Shown in pieces: positions 10,010-20,997 of a stretch of 64,000 nucleotides of DNA. The translations under genes and the position numbers were made by a program. How positions within the stretch are numbered: position 1 is the first letter of the stretch; each line of letters begins with the position of its first letter. This stretch comes from Lunularia cruciata (taxonomy: Eukaryota; Streptophyta; Marchantiopsida; Lunulariales; Lunulariaceae): assembly GCA_948567375.1 (NCBI GenBank), contig OX419756.1:54822333-54886332 (forward strand), in the 5' to 3' direction. A model generated the notes under the pieces. It did no database searches, was not told the origin of the DNA, and saw only the letters and a program-made list of their open reading frames with translations.

Positions 10010-13000
10010 GATAAAAATGAAAACCAATGAAGGAAAACTAAGTCCATATGAGAGAAAGAAGCTATTTGTATCATATATCTATGAAAGATATGGTCATTAA
10101 TAGTTGAAAATTGTATAACACACTCTAACCAAAGGTTATTACTTTTCTTGAACAATCATTATAGTCTCATCATTTTTGAACATATGAGCACACTTTTACA
10201 TATTAAATCTCTATGATAGATTTGGTCATTGGTGTTTGGAAAGTGATACCACACAAATTCTACTTAGATATTATATTTTTTCTTGAATAATCATCATAGT
10301 CTTGTGACTTTTTCAAGATGAGCAGAATTTTAGATATTAAATATTCTATAATAGTTTTAAATGGAGGAAAATGCATAATAAGTGTTATTTTCTGCAAGTG
10401 GTAATGGATAAGATACTACTATTATATTTAGAGATGAAAGGATTACTTTTCACAAAAAAAACTGTAAAAGACATAGAGATAAAAATGACTATCAATAGAG
10501 GGAAGTTGAAGCCAATTGAGCGAATGAAGCTAATTTTAATAAACTCATAGTTCTATTATAGATATGGTCACTAGTAGTTGGATATTACTAACAAAAATTA
10601 TATTGAGAGTTTTTTTATCTTGTTAGAATAATAGTTACATAGCTTTGAAAAGATGAATATAATTTTAAATTAATAATTAATAATTATTTATTTTAATGAA
10701 TGAAAATGCATGAGAAGGGCAGCTTTTGCAAGTAATAATAGTTAACACTACTATTGTATGTAGAGGTAAAGGGATATTTTTAAAAATAAAAAAAAATTGA
10801 AAATATAATGAGATAAACACCCATGGAGGAAATTTGAGGCAATTTGAGGGAAAGTAGCTATTTATAAGAAACTTATTAGCTTTATGCTAGAAGTCAGCAT
10901 TTGTGCTTGAAAAGTAAAGATACCTATCTTCTATTGAAAGGTGATCATTTTTGTTGAATGATTTCTAATGCTTTTTATTTTTTTTGGATAAAGGAACTTA
11001 ATTATCCATTGTTAAATCCTCTCTGATAGTTTTATATGAAGGAAAATTCATAAGAAGATTTTACTTTTGAAATAGATAATAAACTGAACACTAAACTTGT
11101 ATTTGGAGGTGAAGGCATCAATTTTCAAACATATAGCTTGAAAAGCCAAACAGATAAAAGGAAATCAATAAGAGGAAAACAAAGGCAATCTTAAAGAAAG
11201 TAGCTATTTATAGTAAATTTATAGTTTTACAATAGATGTGGTCATTGGTGGTTGGAAAGTAATAACACAAAAAGTAATCACACATAATTTCAACTAGAAG
11301 TTTGTTAATTTGCTTTAATAATCATTATAGTTTTGTGGGTTTTGGATAGGTGTACACAATTATAAATTATCAAGTCCTTTATAATAGTTACAAATGAAGG
11401 AAAAAGCATATGATGTTTAAGTGTGCAAGTGACAATGGATTCAATAGTAATATTGTATCTAGAGATGAAGGTATAATTTTTGACAAATATAGCATAAAAA
11501 GCCAAATTTATATAAATGGAAACTAATATGGAAAGAAAGTCCATATGAGAGGAAGTACCTATTTTATAAACTTATAGTTCTATGGTAGATTTGTTGTTGA
11601 TGGTTGGATAGTCATTATACATAATATTTATTTGAAGATGTAACTTTTCTTGAACAATCATTATGATCTTTTGCTAGTTGGATAGATGAACACAATTTAA
11701 ATTCTTTAGTTCTCTATAACAAATTTAAGTGAATGAAAATGTATAAGAAGGTTACAATTTAAAGGGGAAATGGATTGAATAATAATAATTTCCTTAGAGT
11801 TGAAGTGATCATTTTTCACAAATAAAACAGAAAGGAAAATGATAAACCCACCTTGCCTTTTTTTCTCATCCACATTATCCCTCTAATAAATCAACCAGAT
11901 AAACCAATCAAACCACACTTGCTGAGACTGTTATGCAAGATTTTGATGTGCATAATCCCTTAATTATGCAATTAAGGGGTCATCTATCTGGAAGGTATTA
12001 GGCATTGCAAAGTTCTAGGAGATAATATCCTTTTACCTTTGAGCTAGTGGAGAGTTGCATTTCTCAAAATCTACATGCTAAGTGATGTTGTGGTATATGC
12101 CATGAGCTTGGCTTCAATGCTGGAGCATGTTGTACAAGGCTGGAAAGGTAGATGAGAAGAAATGGTGAGGTGGGTTTACAGTTTCCCAAACATAAAATGC
12201 ATCAGAGATAAAAAATGAGAAATGGAGGAAAACTAATACCATATGAGAGAAAGAAGCTATATGTAATAAGCTTATAGTCTATGGTAGTGTGGTCTTTGGT
12301 GGTTTGAAAGTTAAAAGATGAAAAAATCCAATAAAAGATTTATCTTGTGCTTTAGTCATTATGGTTTTCTGGTTTTTGGATAGATGAACATAACTTCATA
12401 TTTTTGGATTCTATGTACTATTTTTGAATGAAAGAGAAAGCATATGAAGGTTTGATTTTCTGATAGACTAGCTACTAATATTTAATATAGAGGTTAAATG
12501 ATAACTTTCACATGTATATCCTAAAAACCAAGAGAGAAAAAATGACACAAACCTTATTTTTCATATTATTAACTCCTTTGTAATAAGTTTAAATGAAGCA
12601 AAAGGTCTAGGAAGGGTCATTTTTGCAAGTGAAGTAATGGAAATACAATTTTATATTTTCTTTAGAAGAGGAGGAATAATATTTCTAAAAATAAGAAAGC
12701 AGCAAGAAAGATTAAAAAAAAATTAGTGGAGGAAACCATATAAGAGAAAGAGAAAATAGCTAAAGTAGCTAATTGTAATAAACTTATAGTTTGTGGTAGA
12801 TGTAGTCAATGATTTATGGAAATTAGAAGAATGAAAATTTTATTAAAAGACAAATATTTTTTTCTTGAATAATGATGATGGTTTAATGGTTTTGGATAGA
12901 TGAACATAATTTGACATTATTAAATAATTTATTATAGAAAAATTGAAGGAAAAATCATGCTAAAAGTCTACTTTTGCAGGTGAATTTAACACTAATATTA

Positions 13001-13615
13001 TATTTAGAGGTAAGGTATAATAAATATATCTAGAGAAGAAAAAAGTATTAAAATGAGAACTAGTGGAGAAGAACATAAGCATTTGTTAGAAAGTTTCTAT
13101 TTAGAACAAACTTTTAGTCTTATGGTAAATTTGGCCATTGTCAGCTGGAAAGTAATAACACACTAATTCTATTTTGTTGCTTGAATAATGAATATAATTA
13201 TGTGGTTTTGGGGTAAATGAAGACAATTCTATATTCTGAAATCCTCTATAATAGTTACAATGAAGGAAAAAGTATACAAAGGTTATATTAAGGTTTTATA
13301 CAAGTGACAATAAGGAGTCCTTTTTAAAGTGACAATGGATTGAATACTTATTTTGTTTTTGGAGGTGAAGGGATCAATATTAAAAATCTAACATCAAAAT
13401 ATAAAGAGGTAAAAATGAAAACCATTGGAGTTAAACTAAAGCAATACTATATATATCAAGTATTTGTAATAACTTAGAGTTTTATGGTAGCTTTTGTGTA
13501 TGGTAGTTACAAAGTCAAAATACAAAAATTTTCTATTGTAAGGTTATTATTTTGCTTGAAAATCATTAAAGTTTTATGGTTTTGGGTTAGTAGAACATAA
13601 ATTTAGAGAACTCAA
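10010..13615. repeat. Decayed tandem satellite, unit about 320-355 bp
   Basis: Each unit has, in the same order: a GAGAGAAAGAAGCTATTTGTA-like block, AAACTTATAGTT, GGTAGATATGGTCATTGGTGGTTGG, a run ending CTTGAATAATCATTATAGTT, TTTTGGATAGATGAACA, AAATGAAGGAAAATGCATAAGAAGG, and AGAGGTGAAGGGATCA. The first block occurs near 10051, 10518, 10839, 11193, 11546, 12243, 12759 and 13086, mostly 320-355 bp apart or multiples of it. Copies are badly mutated with small indels. No coding frame persists, so it behaves as satellite rather than a gene. Confidence 0.75.
11868..12180. repeat. Non-satellite interruption with a small palindrome
   Basis: About 310 bp unlike the satellite unit interrupts the array. 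It contains a 9-bp perfect inverted repeat with a 4-base loop at 11957-11978 (CCCTTAATT / AATTAAGGG). It may be a small insertion or a diverged junction. No terminal repeats were found. Confidence 0.4.
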
Positions 13616-14918
13616 TGAGAGAAAGAATGATGAGTACATCCTCACCCCAAGTTTATATACTTGTGAAATAGGTACGTACCAAAGTTACTAATTACTAGAG
13701 TAACTCAAGTTACTACACTAAAAGTCAAATAAAGTCAAAAAGTCTAAAGGAATATCCATAATCATGAGAATATTATCCTAAGCATGTAGTCTTATCTTGA
13801 CCCAAGCACAAAGTCAAGGATTCCTTCACATGGGCTATCCTAGGACTATAGAAGAATCTAATGCAAAAAGGCTTGTGTGTCCAAGATTTCTCAACTCTTT
13901 CTTCAAAGCCAAACACCTAAGAATAACACCAAGTCAATACACTAGAATCCAAGATAGTGGTGCTCCTCTTTTCCACTTCCTCTAAAGTAAGGTCCCCTCA
14001 ATCTTAGCTTAGACTAAATTGAGCTAATCATGACTAATGTAGACCCATCCTTTATATCTATATGAACAATATCTCTCAAGTACTTGTAATACCAAACTAA
14101 ATATGACAATAGCACATACATGCACACATGGGTGTTATAGTGCAGGTGTAGGATGGCTCAAATTTCATCATTTGATCAATGGGCACTACATTCCACTTAA
14201 TGGAAGTATTAATGCCCAAGTACCAAGCCATGTATTTTAATGTGTTGGACTACACCACATTGATCAAGGCCATGCACAAGCAGGTTTACACTTGGAAGGA
14301 CAAAGAGGACTTGGTGAAGGATGAGGCGGCAAAAGCCAAAGACCTGTACAAGGTAGAGGCTTTTGAAGGTAAGTGCCTTGGTGTAGGAGAACCAAGAGTC
14401 AAAGAGGAGAAGAGCCACTATTGAGAACGGACAAGATCATCAAGCATCCAAGACCAAGAGGTTTGAAGGGGATTGGAAATCACTCCAAGTACCTTGAGTT
14501 TGACCAATTCAAGAAGGAAGTCAAAGACCAACTTTGCAGCAAGTACTAGTAGATAAAAAGACAGCACTTAGAGTGCCTTGCAATAGAAATATCATTGAGT
14601 AGTAACACTAGAGTTGTAGAAGCAAGAGTACGAAAAGGAAGTGGTGACTCAACTAGGATGTCTCAACAAGAAGGTAGAGGAGAAAAGGAAAAAGCATGCA
14701 AAAAGCCTGTAAGTTCTAGGGAATAGAAGGCAGAATGAAGCAAGCAGTCAAAGCAAAGGGAGGAAGATCAATTGAAGGCACTGCACTGATCGGAAGAAAC
14801 CTAAGCCCTATTCATGGAGATGCTAAAGGAAGAAGGAGAAATGTGAGCCTTGAGGACTAAATGCCATGAATTGAAGATCCAAGTCTAGCACTTGCCAAAT
14901 TAGGCCTATGAGGGGAAG
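13616..14918. other. Unassigned DNA left of Chromo-1
   Basis: Contains frames at 13797-13985 and 14179-14424 (Lys/Glu-rich, no domain recognised). The end, AGGGGAAG just before the LTR, resembles a polypurine tract, so this may be the tail of another retroelement sharing the LTR. Confidence 0.4.
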
Positions 14919-15329
14919 TGTCACAATATGGAGTTTAGCAACATAGTTAGTAAGGCAAACAAAGTAGAGAATAAGCCAAATTAACCTAGAATATTCTAGA
15001 AGCATCTAGGAAGCTTCTTAATAAGCTTCCCAACTAGTTAACTTGTGCTCCTAGCAGGTAGCTTCTAGAAGCTTCTAACTAGCTTAGCTTGCATGCCAAG
15101 TAGATGGCTTCTAGAAGGAAGCTTCTTGAAAAGCTTCCTAGTTAACTTGGCTTGCACTCTAAGAAAGCGGCTCGGGGAAGCTTCTTGAGAAGCTTCTCAA
15201 GGGCTTTGTACGTTACTTACAAATACCAAAGCCAAAGCTCATGCTAGGCATTTGGAGTTTTCCCTCATTCAAGTGTCCCAATGTGAGTTTCCATTCTCCT
15301 ATTTCTCTCCTTGGTCTTGGTCTTTTACA
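14919..15329 (+). repeat. Chromo-1 5' LTR
   Basis: Begins TGTCACAATATGG and ends TTTTACA, the TG...CA limits. It aligns end to end with 19826-20236. The TATA box position reads TACAAATA (15218), whereas the 3' LTR has TATAAATA, so the promoter of this copy is probably weakened. Confidence 0.93.
15009..15197 (+). promoter_or_regulatory. Cluster of heat-shock elements in the 5' LTR
   Basis: Heat-shock factors bind alternating nGAAn/nTTCn pentamers. Three contiguous units occur at 15062-15076 (CTTCT AGAAG CTTCT) and at 15117-15131 (GGAAG CTTCT TGAAA). Two-unit sites lie at 15009-15018, 15108-15117, 15176-15185 and 15188-15197. The cluster is 20-210 bp upstream of the TATA position, suitable for a promoter. 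Heat response is inferred, not shown. Confidence 0.7.
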
Positions 15330-15330
15330 T

Positions 15331-15345
15331 TGGTATTAGAGCAGG
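15331..15345 (+). other. Chromo-1 primer binding site (tRNA-iMet type)
   Basis: TGGTATTAGAGCAGG directly after the LTR matches the usual TGGTATCAGAGC primer site complementary to the 3' end of initiator tRNA-Met, with one C-to-T change. Confidence 0.85.
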
Positions 15346-15479
15346 AATAAGATAGATGGAATTTATGGACCACCAAATCCACTTCCACCAAACCATTGGG
15401 ATTTTCTTGTCTAGATATTACCCAAGCATCATTTCACACAATTCATCACCTTGTGCTTTGGGCAAGATTTTCTACATAT

Positions 15480-16560
15480 GATCACCGTGTCTGAGGAACC
15501 CTTGATACTTCCTGTTGTAACTTATGGAGAACGTTGGACATGCTGCATCTATGTGCTAATCAATTAGATAAATTGGGAGTAGTGGGATAGAGTAATAGCT
15601 ATGGTGGCAATACTGGACCTTATCCTTGCGATGTAGCAATAAATCAAGCACCTTACTCAATTACTGGATGAACGAGATCAGCAACAACGAGAACATATAG
15701 AGAGAGCACCAATTCAAGATGGAGAAGATCACATTTGATTTCCGGAACCCAAGGTGTTTGAAGGCAAGAATCTTTTTGGCATAATGGAGAATCTTTTGGG
15801 CACAATGGAGTCTTTTGTATTTGACTGCAAATGTTATTTTGAATCCACCAATCTTAAAGATGAACGGAAATAGATTCTCTTGGCATCCAACCAATTAGAT
15901 GGTGTGACAAAATTTGGTGGTGATCCCGAGTGGAGAGAGCGGAACGACAGATTGTTGCACCAATTTTGACATGGGTAGAATTCAAGGATGCAATATTGGG
16001 TCGGTTTCAAACTATAAATACCACCTGAGCCACACGAGACAAATTGACGGAGTTGAAGCTAGTTGGCTCAGTAAGGAGCTACATCAAAACATCATCATGT
16101 AGATTCCAGATATACAAGAAGGTGAAGTTCTTGATCAATTTGTGCGGAGATTGAAGCCAAGAACCAAATTGGAGGTGACAATGCGGGAACCATAAAACAT
16201 AGAAGAAGCCATGCAATTGGCTGAGCACTTTGATTCCTTGGTGGTGACAACTTGGTCTTGACCTCGATCTACATAAGGCCTACCAGTGCACTATGCATGG
16301 GTGGAAGAACCGGCACCAATGGAGATTGATGGTATCCAATGGAGACCACTTGGTACAATGGATAGAGAAAGATTGCAACAAAATGGAGGTTGTTTTTATT
16401 GTTGCCAAGTTGGACATTGCATTGCTGAATGCCCACTTAGGAATGGGTGACCTTGACAAGTTGCCCAGATGGAGTTCATGGAATAGAATGATCAAGGAAA
16501 TGAGGAATCCCAATAGGAGATATTGAGCCACCTATTGGGAGCTTGATTAGTTCCAATGGA
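15480..16560 (+). pseudogene. Chromo-1 gag, broken
   Basis: Nucleocapsid end is clear: a CX2CX4HX4C zinc knuckle at 16391-16432 (CFYCCQVGHCIAEC). Upstream, gag-like text is scattered over all three frames with many stops (for example around 15720-16230), so the capsid part is only a relic. Confidence 0.75.
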
Positions 16561-16568
16561 TTGAAGGC

Positions 16569-16937
16569 TTGACCTATGCAAGTTTGCTTCACTTGCAAGG
16601 TACACTATCTAATCGGGGTTGTAGGATTTTGGTTGATTTTGGAAATTTAGAGAATTGTATGTCTATGCAAGTAGCAAAGGAATTGGGTATTCATATCAAG
16701 CTAGTAGTGATTGGAAGTAGTTTGATGATGGCGGATGGTAGAAAGGGTTCTGCATTCCGCACCTTGCATCCTATTACCTTCAAGTTTGGGAAGGAGAATT
16801 TGGAGTGTATGAGGTTTGTAGTGGAACCTCTACACTATGATATCATTTTGGGTCTACCTTGGCTTGAACATCATAAGGTTCAATTTGATTGGACCCGACG
16901 ACAAATTCAAGTACAACACCAAGGTAGGAATTTCTGA
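16569..16937 (+). pseudogene. Chromo-1 aspartic protease
   Basis: Retropepsin fold features: ILVDFGNLENCMS at the active-site position, then the flap region, and IILGLPWLEHHKVQFDW near the end. The catalytic Asp-Ser/Thr-Gly reads Asp-Phe-Gly (GAT TTT GGA), explained by one C-to-T change from a serine codon, so the protease is presumably dead. The frame ends at a TGA (16935). Confidence 0.8.
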
Positions 16938-16982
16938 TTAGGTTTTCTGGCACCGCTAATTAAGACACCTAAGAATAGTCAA

Positions 16983-17161
16983 TCTCAAGATGGGAAGTTT
17001 GTTGAGAAGGTAACCATAGAGCAAACCTTGAAGGGAGATGAGTCCCAAGATGGGAAGTTTGCCAGGAAGGCAACCATGGAGCAAGCTTGGAAGAGAGATG
17101 AGTCATGGAAGGGAAGTTGGTTAGTAAAGCAACCATAGAGTAAGCTTTGGAGGAAGATAAG
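16983..17161 (+). repeat. Three 60-bp (20-codon) tandem repeats between protease and reverse transcriptase
   Basis: Units start at 16983, 17043 and 17103 and share SQDGKF...K.T.EQ..K.DE; the third is more diverged and has a stop. They are in the same reading frame as the protease before and the reverse transcriptase after, and sit where the N-terminal part of reverse transcriptase should be. Confidence 0.8.
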
Positions 17162-17162
17162 T

Positions 17163-18157
17163 TTGTATTCACGGTGTGGATCAAGCCAATTTCATAAGAA
17201 CAATCTAAGGAGTGCCAAGGCCTCATCAAGCAAGCAAGCAAGTGCCTTGCCTTGGATCGATGACTTGCTTGATCAACTAAATGGAGCACGCTACTTTTCC
17301 AAGTTGGATCTTTGTATTGGCTATTGGCAAATTCCTATTGATAGAAAAGATGTGCAAAAGACTGCCTTTTGCACAAGGTATAGGCATTTTGAATGGAGAG
17401 TTCTACCTTTTGGACTCACTAATGCTCCAATGGTCTTCATAGATCAGATGCATTGGGTGTTGGATAGACTATTGCATTGGTCCGTGGTGGTCTTCTTGGA
17501 TGATATCTTAATCTATAGTAAGATAGGGCAGAACATGTGAATCATGTACAAGAAGTCCTAAGACGACTACGACAATGGAAATTTTACTGCAAGAAGTCAA
17601 AGTGTGCCTTTTGGCAGAGGGAGGTTACCTTTTTGGGTCATAAGATCTCATTAGAGGGGATCAAGATGGAAGAAGAGAAAATCAAGGCCATTACTGATTG
17701 GCCTACCTCAAAGGATGCTATAGAAGTACGGGTGTTCAATGGATTTGCCAATTTTTACCGATTGTTCATCCACTATTATGCTCATGTGGCTGCACCATTG
17801 ACTGACCTCTTGGGAAAGAGCTCAAGCTTCTAGTGGACCACCAAGCATGAAGAAGCATTCCAAAAGCTAAAGCATATGGTGTCTTCAAGACCTATTCTTC
17901 AACCATATGATCCTCAACTACCTTGTGTGGTTTATTTTGATGCTTCTAACTTTGCAATTGGAGTTGTGTTACAACAAGAATTCCCAGATGGACTACATCC
18001 CATTGCCTTTGTGTCTTGCCAACTAAATACAGCTGAAAGAAATTACTTTGCTCAAGATCGGGAACAACTTGCAATGGTATATGCCACCAAGGTATGGAGG
18101 GATTATCTCTTTGGGAAACAAGTGATCATGCAAACTGATCACAAACCATTGTTGTAG
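17163..18157 (+). pseudogene. Chromo-1 reverse transcriptase (N-truncated) and RNase H
   Basis: Reverse transcriptase starts only at WIDDLLDQLNGA, followed by FSKLDLCIGYWQIP (first catalytic Asp), LPFGLTNAP and VVFLDDILIYSK (FLDD catalytic pair). The upstream fingers segment with the KKDG and CIDYR motifs is absent. After a one-base frameshift near 17535 the thumb region continues (KSKCAFW, VTFLGHKIS), and a TAG at 17831 precedes RNase H, with YFDASNFAIGVVLQQ and QTDHKPLL. Confidence 0.88.
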
Positions 18158-18529
18158 ACCTTACACTTGGAACACATGAAGAGTCAACATCATCGATAAG
18201 AAGAGCAACTCTAATTGTTGACATCAAACTTGAGTACAAACCAGGTTGGTTCCATGTCATCCTTGATGCTCTATCAGAATGACCTGATTTTAAGTCTCTT
18301 CCTCTCATCACGGTGGCAATTACAATAGTGTCAATTGACCCCAAGGTCCATAAAAAGTTTTGGTCAGCTCTATAACAAGATCCCTTCTTCCAAATGGTAC
18401 ATGGTCATCTGATAGCAAACAACAAGGATTACGACACCTTCTCCTTCAAGGAAAGCCTTTTATTCCATGTGGACCGGATCTATGTTTCAGCCAAAGGTGA
18501 TCTCCGGCTTGCGTGCCTTTAGGAAGCCC

Positions 18530-19600
18530 ATGATCTACCAATAGTTGGTCAGATGGGGGTGGACAAGACCTTGGGTACCTTCCAATGCCAATGGTGGTGG
18601 CCCAACATGACACAAGATGTTCAGAAATTTTTCCGATTGTGTGAGAGTTGTCAACAAGGCCAATAACCAGAAGCCAAGTGGACTCCTTCAGCCACTTCCC
18701 ATTCCAACTACTCATTGGGAACATGTAAGCTTAGATCTCATCACCTCCTTGCCCAAGACACAACAAGGTCACACAACAATTGTGGTGTTTGTAGATAAGC
18801 TTAGTAAGCAAATCCATTTGGCACCAACGGTTGATACTATGGATGCTCCAAATTTGGCACAATTCTACTTTGATAATGTATTCAAACATCATGAGATGCC
18901 ACATGTACTCATCTCGGACCGTGATCCTTGCTTCACTAGAAAGTTTTGGCAAACCCTCTTCTAGATGCTTGGCACCAAGCTTGCTTTGTCCACAGCCTAT
19001 CATCCTCAAACTGATGGACAAACTGAACGTGCAAATCACACCTTGGAAGATATGCTTCATGCCTTCGTCAACATTCATCATACCAATTGGGATGAATGTC
19101 TTGCAGCTGCGGAGTTTGCATACAACAATTCTAAACAAGCAAGCATTGGATTCTCTCCTTTCTTTCTCAATTTTAGCCAAAATCCGCTTGTCCTAGATTC
19201 TCTTCTTGCTCCTCCCTTGTCTCAAGTCCCTCATACTTCAACCTTCTTGACCACCATATCCAAATCTCTCCAACAAGCCAAATCTCACCTCCTTGTTGAT
19301 CACAATCATCAAGAACAATACGCGGACCACCATCGTTGTGATCTCACCTTTGAAGTTGGTGATAAAGTTATGCTATCTTCTAGTAATCTAACCATCCTAC
19401 TTGATACCCAAGTTTGTAAACTTGTCCCTAATTGGATAGGACCTTTTGATGTCACCCAAATTGTCTCTCAAGTTGCTTATTGACTTGCCTTGCCTTGTCA
19501 TATGCACATCCATCCTATCTTTCATGTTTCCAAGTTGAAACCCTTTGTTCCTAACCCCTCTTCTTTTTCCTCTTGAGTCCAACCTCCTCCTCCCCCTATC
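18530..19600 (+). pseudogene. Chromo-1 integrase
   Basis: The zinc-binding N-terminus is in broken frames near 18540-18660 (CESCQQG). The core contains the D,D,E catalytic residues: SLDLITSLPK, LISDRDPCF and HPQTDGQTERANHTLE. The C-terminal part follows with FEVGDKVML and HPIFHVSKLKPF. Stops are at about 18963 and 19482 (a TGA where related proteins have Arg, consistent with CGA to TGA). Confidence 0.88.
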
Positions 19601-19613
19601 CCTATCAATGATC

Positions 19614-19790
19614 ATGAGGAGTATGAACTTGATCGTATCCTTACGTGTTGCCACATCCAACAAGGACACCAACAACATACGGAGTACAAGGTCCTTTGGA
19701 AAGGGTATCCCCTTCATGATGCCACATGGGAACCTCTTTCTCACCTCCAGAATGCACAGACGGCCATCTAGGAGTTTGAAGCTTCAATGG
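19614..19790 (+). pseudogene. Chromo-1 C-terminal chromodomain
   Basis: YELDRIL, then EYKVLWKGYP, ATWEP, L.NAQ.AI and a stop before EFE. This is the chromodomain that guides chromovirus integration to particular chromatin and defines the clade. The TAG within the last helix ends the frame. Confidence 0.85.
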
Positions 19791-19825
19791 TGACAAGGAC
19801 ATCACCAACTAGCAGTGGGGGAATA

Positions 19826-20236
19826 TGTAACAATATGGATTTTAGCGATGTAGTTAGTAAGGCTAAGAAAGTAGAGAATAAGCCAAATTAACCTAGAATA
19901 TTCTAGAAGCATTTAGGAAGCTTCTTAGGAAGCTTCCCAACTAGTTAACTTGTGCCCCAAGCAGGTAGCTTCTAGAAGCTTCTAACTAGTTTAGCTTGCA
20001 TGCCAAGTAGGCGGCTTCTAGAAGGAAGGTTCTTGAAAAGCTTCCTAGTTAACTTGGCTTGCACTCTAAGAAAGCGGCTCGGGGAAGCTTTTTGAGAAGC
20101 TTCTCAAGGGCTTTGTATGTTAGCTATAAATACCAAAGCCAAAGCTCATGGTAGGCATTTGTAGTTTTCCCTCATTCAAGTGTCTCAATGTGAGTTTCCA
20201 TTCTCCTATTTCTCTCCTCGGTCTTGGTCTTTTACA
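19826..20236 (+). repeat. Chromo-1 3' LTR with intact heat-shock elements
   Basis: Starts TGTAACAATATGG after a purine-rich tract (AGTGGGGGAATA) and ends TTTTACA. It retains the three-unit heat-shock elements at 19969-19983 and 20024-20038 and a good TATA box (TATAAATA, 20125). Confidence 0.93.
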
Positions 20237-20997
20237 AGGAGTGCATGAAAAATCTATCTCTACACTTGAAAGAGCATTCATATAAGAAGTTCAATCAAGT
20301 ATGCGAGACCTTCTTCTTGGAGATAACCAAGTATCAAGCCAAAAAAAACCAATTGCTTAGATACTTGAGAGGTGAACAAAGCGCTTCACTCCCAATGGTT
20401 CCAACCCAAGGCACTCACCTAAAAGGAACTCCTTTAGTAAGATAAGCACTCTTTAGTAGAGATTAGGTACTTAGAATTTTTATAGTAATTGAGCACTTTG
20501 AGTAGAGCAATCATGCATGCACTTAGCATTTCATGTATTTTAGAGGAGTGCTCTTAGAGTTAAGTGGCACTTGGAGTTGTATAGATTTGAGGATGAGTGC
20601 ACTTGGAATTGTACTACACTCAAAGTTGTATATACTTGAAGAGGAGTGCATTTGGGCTTGTATAGGTACTCATGGACGTACACTAAAAATAGATTAGGCG
20701 GGGCCTGATATCTCCCTTGCATGTGTAAGAGCCTAATCATTTTGCAGATGATTAGGATAAGATAGGATTAGATAATAAAATCATTGATGGGTAGTTCAGA
20801 CTCAAATTTTTCATGATTCCTTGGAATTTTGATCCCTTTGGCTTGGAGCCAGACTTGCGTATAAGATTTAGTGCCATTGGCACTCATGTTCATTTTTATT
20901 TGTAATAAAAGCTTTGATTACAAGTGCTCTTACTTCTTGGCAAGTTATGTGTCCTACATTTTGCATGCTATTTCAATGTCTAAGCAAGAGTAGAGGT
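20237..20997. other. Unassigned DNA right of Chromo-1, with short imperfect repeats
   Basis: Between about 20545 and 20675 the phrase GAGTGCACTTGGAATTGTA occurs three times with variation, roughly 40-60 bp apart. An AATAAAA at 20904 could belong to an LTR-like polyadenylation region. No domain was recognised. Confidence 0.4.

Larger units (their letters stand above)
14919..20236 (+). mobile_element. Chromo-1: Ty3/gypsy chromovirus, defective
   Basis: It is 5318 bp with two 411-bp LTRs, an initiator-Met tRNA primer site, a gag with a CCHC knuckle, then protease, reverse transcriptase, RNase H, integrase and a C-terminal chromodomain, in the order typical of chromoviruses. By hand the LTRs differ at about 25 of 411 positions, including many transitions. 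It cannot move by itself: gag is riddled with stops, the protease active site is altered, the N-terminal part of reverse transcriptase is missing, there is a frameshift at about 17535, and stops lie in RNase H, integrase and the chromodomain. No clear target-site duplication is visible (GGAAG before, AGGAG after). Confidence 0.92.

Noticed and set aside
10010-13615. CRISPR array or bacterial origin for the periodic repeats
   Set aside because: Units of ~340 bp, strong divergence and eukaryotic retroelements around; no short identical repeats with spacers.
10010-13615. Functional centromere
   Set aside because: The units are too few and too diverged, and unique gene DNA is near; at most a relic of heterochromatin.
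18731-19180. 149-codon frame on the - strand
   Set aside because: Antisense of the Chromo-1 integrase core; no domain of its own.
14914-20241. GGAAG/AGGAG as a target-site duplication of Chromo-1
   Set aside because: Only similar because both are purine-rich; not the same order of bases.
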